Shown here one piece after another: positions 18,517 to 22,444 of a DNA stretch of 22,444 bases. This stretch comes from an uncultured Eubacteriales bacterium. Lineage in GTDB: Bacteria; Bacillota; Clostridia; Christensenellales; CAG-138. Numbering within the stretch: position 1 is the stretch's first letter; each line of letters opens with the position of its first letter. The notes beneath the pieces were generated by a model. The model did no database searches, was not told where the DNA came from, and saw nothing but the letters and a program-made list of their open reading frames with translations. The position numbers and the translations under genes are program-made. Location of the stretch: assembly GCA_900547135.1 (NCBI GenBank), contig URFJ01000016.1, forward strand, positions 1 through 22,444, given 5' to 3'.

Positions 18517-18842
18517 CAAGAATAAACACGCCTTAAGGGCCGGATTTAGTCCATTTCTATGTTCTCATCGCTTGAAATAGCGATGAATACTCCTCTGGCT
18601 CTTTGGCCTTGAACTGGCCACAAATACAACTCCGCAAGTTCTTGTGAGCTTTCGCTCTCAAAGCACGTGCGGGATAAGGCGCGGCCGCCCGGGCGTAGCA
18701 GCCCCTGCGGAAAGCGGCCGGAGCAATGTCCGGCGCGGGTTGGATGCGCGAAAACCGTGTTTACCCTTGCCAGCTGAGGGTAAGGGCAAGTAACTAAACT
18801 GACGGGGAAGCTGAGGCTGACCCATAAGAAAGGAAGCGTACT
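18517..18842 (+). ncRNA. Hairpin-rich non-coding segment between hydE and hydG (RNA candidate)
   Basis: No reading frame with a ribosome binding site is visible. Stems in order are CATCGCT/AGCGATG (18566-18585), TGGCC/GGCCA (18604-18620), CCGCA/TGCGG (18632-18672) enclosing GAGC-TTTC-GCTC (18646-18657), and a GC-rich block (18675-18750). Two competing stems follow, TTACCC/GGGTAA (18761-18783) and CTTGCC/GGCAAG (18766-18790). It ends 50 nt before the hydG start. Many clostridial operons have an aspartate ammonia-lyase gene here, but no trace of one is seen. It may be a riboswitch, a processed small RNA or an RNA-stability element; I do not recognise a known class. Confidence 0.5.
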
Positions 18843-20258
18843 ATGTATAATAAAAGATCAATGAAGGCCGAAGAGTTCATATGCCACGATGAGGTTGAGG
18901 CAACCCTGGCATACGCCGATGAGAACAAGGGCAATATCCCGCTTATAAGGGGGCTGCTTGAAAAGGCTAAGCTGAGAAAGGGCCTTGACCACAGGGAAGC
19001 GTCCGTGCTGCTCGCATGCGAGGACGAGGGGATGATAAACGAGATGTGTGCACTGGCTGAGCGCATAAAAAAGGACTTTTATGGAAACCGTATTGTAATG
19101 TTTGCGCCGCTCTACCTGTCAAACTACTGCGTGAACGGCTGCGTTTACTGTCCTTATCATCTCAAGAATAAGCACATAGCAAGAAAAAAGCTGACCCAGG
19201 AGGAGGTTAAAAACGAGGTGACCGCCCTGCAGGATATGGGCCATAAGCGCCTTGCCATAGAGGCGGGCGAGGACCCCGTCAATAACCCAATAGAATATAT
19301 TCTCGAATGCATTGACACGATTTACAGCATAAAGCATAAGAACGGGGCTATCAGGCGGGTAAACGTAAATATCGCCGCAACCACCGTAGAGAACTATAAA
19401 AAGCTGTGTGACGCCGGCATAGGCACTTACATACTCTTTCAGGAAACATACCATAAGGAAAGCTATGAAAGGCTGCACCCAACGGGTCCAAAGCATAACT
19501 ACGCCTATCATACCGAGGCCATGGACAGGGCTATGGCGGGCGGAATCGACGACGTCGGACTGGGCGTGCTGTTTGGGCTTGAGCTTTACAGATATGAATT
19601 TGCCGCCCTGCTCATGCATGCCGAACATCTTGAGGCAGTGCACGGAGTAGGCCCCCATACCATAAGCGTTCCCAGAATAAAGCATGCTGACGATATAGAC
19701 CCCAGCGCGTTTGATAACGGAATAAGCGATGACATATTCGCAAAGCTATGCGCGCTGATACGCATAAGCGTACCGTATACGGGGATGATCATATCCACCC
19801 GCGAGAACCAGGCCGTAAGGGAAAGAGCGCTAAAACTTGGCGTTTCCCAGATAAGCGGCGCGTCCAGAACAAGCGTAGGGGGATATACCCAGGAGGTCCG
19901 CCCAACCGATACGGAGCAGTTCGACGTATCCGACCAGCGAACGCTTGACGAGGTTGTGCGCTGGCTTATGGACATTGGCTTCATCCCATCGTTTTGCACC
20001 GCATGCTATCGTGAGGGCCGCACGGGCGACAGGTTCATGAGCCTTTTAAAGAGCGGCCAGATTCAAAACTGCTGCCATCCAAACGCCCTGATCACCCTTA
20101 AGGAGTTCCTTGAGGACTACGCAAGCGCGCAAACAAGGCGGATAGGCAATAAGCTTATCGCGGATGAGCTCAACAATATTCCTAATGAGAAGATAAGGCT
20201 CACTACAGAGGAATATATCGGCAGGATTGAAGAGGGCAATAGGGACTTCAGGTTTTAA
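18843..20258 (+). CDS. hydG: [FeFe] hydrogenase maturase HydG, radical SAM tyrosine lyase
   Basis: The protein is 471 residues, the usual length; AAAGGAAG lies 6 nt before the ATG. The radical-SAM cluster ligands are Cys96, Cys100 and Cys103 (NYCVNGCVYC). The C-terminal second-cluster motif CTACYR has Cys385 and Cys388, with Cys411 completing the known C-x2-C-x22-C spacing. HydG cleaves tyrosine to p-cresol and dehydroglycine, yielding the CO and cyanide ligands of the H-cluster. AIEAGEDPVNNPIEY and LGVLFGLELYRYEFAALLMHAEHLE are typical HydG segments. It sits between the structured segment and hydF, which starts 9 nt after its stop. Confidence 0.97.
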   Translation: MYNKRSMKAEEFICHDEVEATLAYADENKGNIPLIRGLLEKAKLRKGLDHREASVLLACEDEGMINEMCALAERIKKDFYGNRIVMFAPLYLSNYCVNGCVYCPYHLKNKHIARKKLTQEEVKNEVTALQDMGHKRLAIEAGEDPVNNPIEYILECIDTIYSIKHKNGAIRRVNVNIAATTVENYKKLCDAGIGTYILFQETYHKESYERLHPTGPKHNYAYHTEAMDRAMAGGIDDVGLGVLFGLELYRYEFAALLMHAEHLEAVHGVGPHTISVPRIKHADDIDPSAFDNGISDDIFAKLCALIRISVPYTGMIISTRENQAVRERALKLGVSQISGASRTSVGGYTQEVRPTDTEQFDVSDQRTLDEVVRWLMDIGFIPSFCTACYREGRTGDRFMSLLKSGQIQNCCHPNALITLKEFLEDYASAQTRRIGNKLIADELNNIPNEKIRLTTEEYIGRIEEGNRDFRF

Positions 20259-20267
20259 GGAGGTACT

Positions 20268-21464
20268 ATGGGACTAAATGACACGCCAAAGGCAAACCGG
20301 CTTCATATAGCCTTCTTTGGAAAGCGCAACGCTGGCAAGTCAAGCGTTGTAAACGCCGTTACGGGCCAGGACATTTCAATAGTGTCCGACGTCCGGGGAA
20401 CGACTACCGACCCGGTTTTTAAGTCCATGGAGCTTTTGCCGCTGGGCCCCGTAGTTATCATAGACACGCCTGGCATTGACGACGAAGGCCCCGTGGGCGG
20501 AATGCGGGTGGAGAAGGCTTTGAGCATTTTGAGTAAAACCGACGTTGCGGTGCTTGTCGTCGACGCCTCGGCAGGAATATCAAGGGAGGATATGGAACTT
20601 ATAGAGCGGTTCAGGGCAAAGGGAATCCCCTATATAATCGCCTACAACAAGAGCGATATCGCGCCTATGACCCCTGATGGCCAAAACGAGATAGCGCTCA
20701 GCGCAAAGGATTTGACGAACATCAGCACACTCAAGGAGCTGATCGGCCAAAGCGTAAGCCAAGAAAGCGAAGGCCGCAGGATAATTGGAGACAGGCTTTT
20801 TAAGGAGGATGTTGTCGTCCTCGTAACGCCCATAGATTCCTCGGCGCCAAAGGGCAGGATGATCCTGCCCCAGATGCAGACGATCAGGGACGTTCTTGAT
20901 TCGGAGGCGATATGCGTGGCAGTGCAGCCAAATCAGCTGCCCGCGGCGCTCAAGGCGCTTTCGCATACGGTGAAAATGGTGGTCACCGACAGCCAGGCCT
21001 TTTCCATAGTAAAGGACATGGTTCCCGACAGTATGATCCTCACCTCGTTTTCCATACTCTTTGCCAGGTATAAAGGGCTGCTGGAAACGGCTGTAAGAGG
21101 TGTGGTAAGACTGGAATCGCTCGATGACGGCGACAGGGTATTAATTGCCGAAGGCTGCTCCCACCACAGGCAATGCGAGGACATAGGTACGGTTAAGCTT
21201 CCAAAATGGATTGAAGCGCACACTGGCAGGAAGTTTAAATTTGAATTTGTGTCCGGAACAGGGTTTCCAAGCGACCTTTCGGGATACGCGATGGTCATTC
21301 ACTGCGGAGGCTGTATGCTAAACGCCAGGGAAATGCTTTACAGGCAGGGCTGCGCAGCTGCAAAGGGGGTACCGATAACCAACTATGGCATACTGATTTC
21401 CTACATGAACGGTATATTGAAAAGGACTCTCAGGGCGTTTCCTGAGATTGAAAAACTGCTGTAA
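20268..21464 (+). CDS. hydF: [FeFe] hydrogenase maturation GTPase HydF
   Basis: The protein is 398 residues; AAGGAGG overlapping the hydG stop codon lies before the ATG. The N-terminal GTPase domain (1-170) has the P-loop GKRNAGKSS (18-26), Thr45-Thr47 of G2, DTPG (66-69) and NKSD (127-130). A dimerisation region follows, then the C-terminal iron-sulphur domain with Cys297 (GCSHHRQC) and CGGC (Cys346, Cys349), the three conserved cluster ligands. HydF is the scaffold on which the 2Fe subcluster is assembled and from which it is passed to the apo-hydrogenase. It ends the operon; a strong hairpin follows 11 nt after the stop. Confidence 0.97.
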   Translation: MGLNDTPKANRLHIAFFGKRNAGKSSVVNAVTGQDISIVSDVRGTTTDPVFKSMELLPLGPVVIIDTPGIDDEGPVGGMRVEKALSILSKTDVAVLVVDASAGISREDMELIERFRAKGIPYIIAYNKSDIAPMTPDGQNEIALSAKDLTNISTLKELIGQSVSQESEGRRIIGDRLFKEDVVVLVTPIDSSAPKGRMILPQMQTIRDVLDSEAICVAVQPNQLPAALKALSHTVKMVVTDSQAFSIVKDMVPDSMILTSFSILFARYKGLLETAVRGVVRLESLDDGDRVLIAEGCSHHRQCEDIGTVKLPKWIEAHTGRKFKFEFVSGTGFPSDLSGYAMVIHCGGCMLNAREMLYRQGCAAAKGVPITNYGILISYMNGILKRTLRAFPEIEKLL

Positions 21465-21475
21465 ACTTTCATAAG

Positions 21476-21504
21476 GGCGGGCTGCGTTCACCACGCAGCC
21501 CGCC
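21476..21504 (+). terminator. Strong hairpin after hydF
   Basis: A perfect 11-bp GC-rich stem (GGCGGGCTGCG / CGCAGCCCGCC) has a 7-nt loop. There is no immediate U-tract (GCAAGGAGTG follows), so it may be a pause/stability hairpin or an imperfect terminator. Confidence 0.6.
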
Positions 21505-21645
21505 GCAAGGAGTGATTTTTGCCGTACACGCCGCCAAAAATCACGGATTATATGGTCGTACTCCCGACTTTTTCGATGGTTTTTCAAGGTTACCCTCTAT
21601 CAACACAGTTTTTTCGGTAAAAACCCGCGAAAGTAAAAAGTACTA

Positions 21646-21731
21646 AGGAGCTTATCCGTTTGGCCGCGCATGCCGCGAAAGCTTAACGGCCGCCAAATGG
21701 GCTTGAACCCTTTGCTCTATTTGCGGCTCCT
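21646..21731. repeat. Nested inverted repeats between hydF and the Nudix gene
   Basis: AGGAGC (21646-21651) pairs with GCTCCT (21726-21731). Inside it CCGTTTGGC (21656-21664) pairs with GCCAAATGG (21692-21700) with one G-T mismatch, and further GC-rich pairing lies inside that. The order of nested helices suggests a folded RNA or the shared 3' end of two converging transcripts. Confidence 0.4.
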
Positions 21732-21752
21732 GAGCTTACGCCCTGAAACGGA

Positions 21753-22208
21753 CTATAGCAGCGAATACCGCCATTTCCCGTCTTCCTTATGATAATAAAA
21801 CTCACTGATAGAATCGCAGAGAAACACCTTGAGCATATCAAGAAAATCCTGGGCCAGTTTTAAATTCTTAAGCTCTTCCTTTTTGACCCAGAACACCTCG
21901 CCTTCATCCGAAGATCGCAGCTTGCCAGCATAGCTGTCCGCTCTGAAGAAGACTACGACGTACCTTTCCTCCCGCTCGGTCTGAAACTGCTTAATTCCGC
22001 ACAGTCTTGGGTTATTTACCATAAGGCCGGTTTCCTCGTACACCTCCCGTATTGCGGCTTCAACAAAGGACTCGCCCCTTTCAACATGGCCTCCAGGGAA
22101 TGTAACGCCAGGCCAATCCTCACTTAACCTGTCCTGTACAAGAACGCTCCCATCGGGGCTTTCGACCATGCACAGGCATGTAAATATAGCGCCTTCGCTT
22201 CTGCTCAT
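21753..22208 (-). CDS. Nudix hydrolase (MutT-like)
   Basis: The protein is 151 residues from the ATG at 22208 (AGAGGAG 8 nt upstream); a GTG 24 bases earlier lies within a purine-rich stretch and is less likely. A complete Nudix box spans about 39-61: GGHVERGESFVEAAIREVYEETGLM, matching G-x5-E-x7-REUxEExGU. The preceding WPGVTFPGGH and the following VFWVKKEEL fit the 8-oxo-dGTP/MutT-like subgroup of Firmicutes. It would hydrolyse an oxidised or other nucleoside triphosphate; the exact substrate cannot be told. The C-terminus (ISEFYYHKEDGKWRYSLL) is short and aromatic. Confidence 0.93.
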   Translation of the reverse strand: MSRSEGAIFTCLCMVESPDGSVLVQDRLSEDWPGVTFPGGHVERGESFVEAAIREVYEETGLMVNNPRLCGIKQFQTEREERYVVVFFRADSYAGKLRSSDEGEVFWVKKEELKNLKLAQDFLDMLKVFLCDSISEFYYHKEDGKWRYSLL

Positions 22209-22312
22209 CCAAAGGTCTCCTCTCTCCTCCACGCCTTGACTTGCCGGTGTACTGAAAATATCGGTTTGAAGCGCTTTGGGGTTTGCCTTGCGCTCTCGTT
22301 TTTATTCGCTTT

Positions 22313-22444
22313 TTACTCGCTGTTTTTCACAAAATCGATAAGCTGCCTAAGGTCGCTTATCTCCCACTCATTTCGCGGCTCCCTATCCCTGACTATGTTG
22401 AACGCGGTGAATCCAAGCGCCCTTGCGCCGTCGGCTTCAATGTC
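22313..22444 (-). CDS. C-terminal end of a HAD-family hydrolase (cut by window edge)
   Basis: The last 43 residues of a minus-strand gene enter from the right edge and end at the TAA at 22313-22315. The sequence DIEADGARALGFTAFNIVRD followed by EWEISDLRQLIDFVKNSE matches the end of HAD-type phosphatases: motif IV's trailing D-x-x-GA-x-x-x-G-x-x-x-x-x-v segment, then a final helix beginning 'xISDLxELxxxL'. The catalytic N-terminal part is outside the window, so function is not assignable beyond the superfamily. Confidence 0.65.
   Translation of the reverse strand, partial: DIEADGARALGFTAFNIVRDREPRNEWEISDLRQLIDFVKNSE

Noticed and set aside
18517..18842. Known RNA classes (RNase P, SRP RNA, tmRNA, cobalamin, TPP or SAM riboswitch, group II intron) for the hydE-hydG segment
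   Set aside because: None of the conserved core sequences I know for these classes is present, so it is left as an unidentified structured RNA candidate.
19119..19685. Minus-strand frame of 188 codons opposite hydG
   Set aside because: It is a shadow of hydG, with no supporting start site or family resemblance.
1..22444. CRISPR array, rRNA or tRNA genes
   Set aside because: No regularly spaced repeats with unique spacers, no ribosomal RNA core sequences and no convincing tRNA cloverleaf were seen on either strand.

Overview
The window looks like chromosome of an anaerobic Firmicute (Clostridia). The main reasons are an [FeFe]-hydrogenase maturation operon, a flavodiiron/superoxide-reductase/rubredoxin oxygen-defence set, consensus sigma-A promoters and strong GGAGG ribosome binding sites, a YitT/YczE-type membrane protein, and a Tn916-type tyrosine integrase on a mobilizable element. 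I cannot assign a genus. No hydrogenase structural gene lies in the window.

Layout. (1) 1-1945, minus strand: an ECF sigma factor overlaps its membrane anti-sigma factor, followed by the start of a DUF885-type lipoprotein cut by the window edge. (2) 1957-2880: a stretch holding a decayed Cys-rich-KTR gene, then an AT-rich GNAT acetyltransferase. (3) 2888-10691: an integrative mobilizable element of about 7.8 kb, bounded by a 14-bp direct repeat that is itself a dyad and sits next to the GNAT ribosome binding site. It carries the integrase, a divergent XRE regulator/excisionase switch, a hairpin-rich candidate oriT, a MobA/MobL relaxase, XRE-DUF3169 and LytTR-DUF3021 regulator/membrane pairs, a small membrane protein, and TnpV. 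(4) 10922-12880: a lipoprotein that joins RCC1-like repeats, a dockerin-like module and a class B sortase domain. (5) 13080-13802: a YitT-like membrane protein. (6) 14172-16680, plus strand: a flavodiiron protein fused to flavin reductase and rubredoxin, then superoxide reductase, then rubredoxin. (7) 17216-21464, plus strand: a TM1266-type regulator, hydE, hydG and hydF. (8) 21753-22444, minus strand: a Nudix hydrolase and the end of a HAD-type hydrolase.

How the parts work together. Regions 6 and 7 fit one lifestyle. HydE, HydG and HydF build the oxygen-sensitive H-cluster, and the flavodiiron/SOR/rubredoxin set removes O2 and superoxide. The hyd operon has a leader with mutually exclusive antiterminator-like and terminator-like structures. 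A 326-nt hairpin-rich stretch interrupts it between hydE and hydG. The mobile element is organised around two promoter/operator switches and a LytTR operator with the spacing expected of that family.

The most unusual items are the hyd leader, the RCC1-dockerin-sortase lipoprotein, the hydE-hydG intercistronic RNA candidate, and the element's nested terminal repeats. All family assignments come from reading the translated sequences and motifs; no database search was run.
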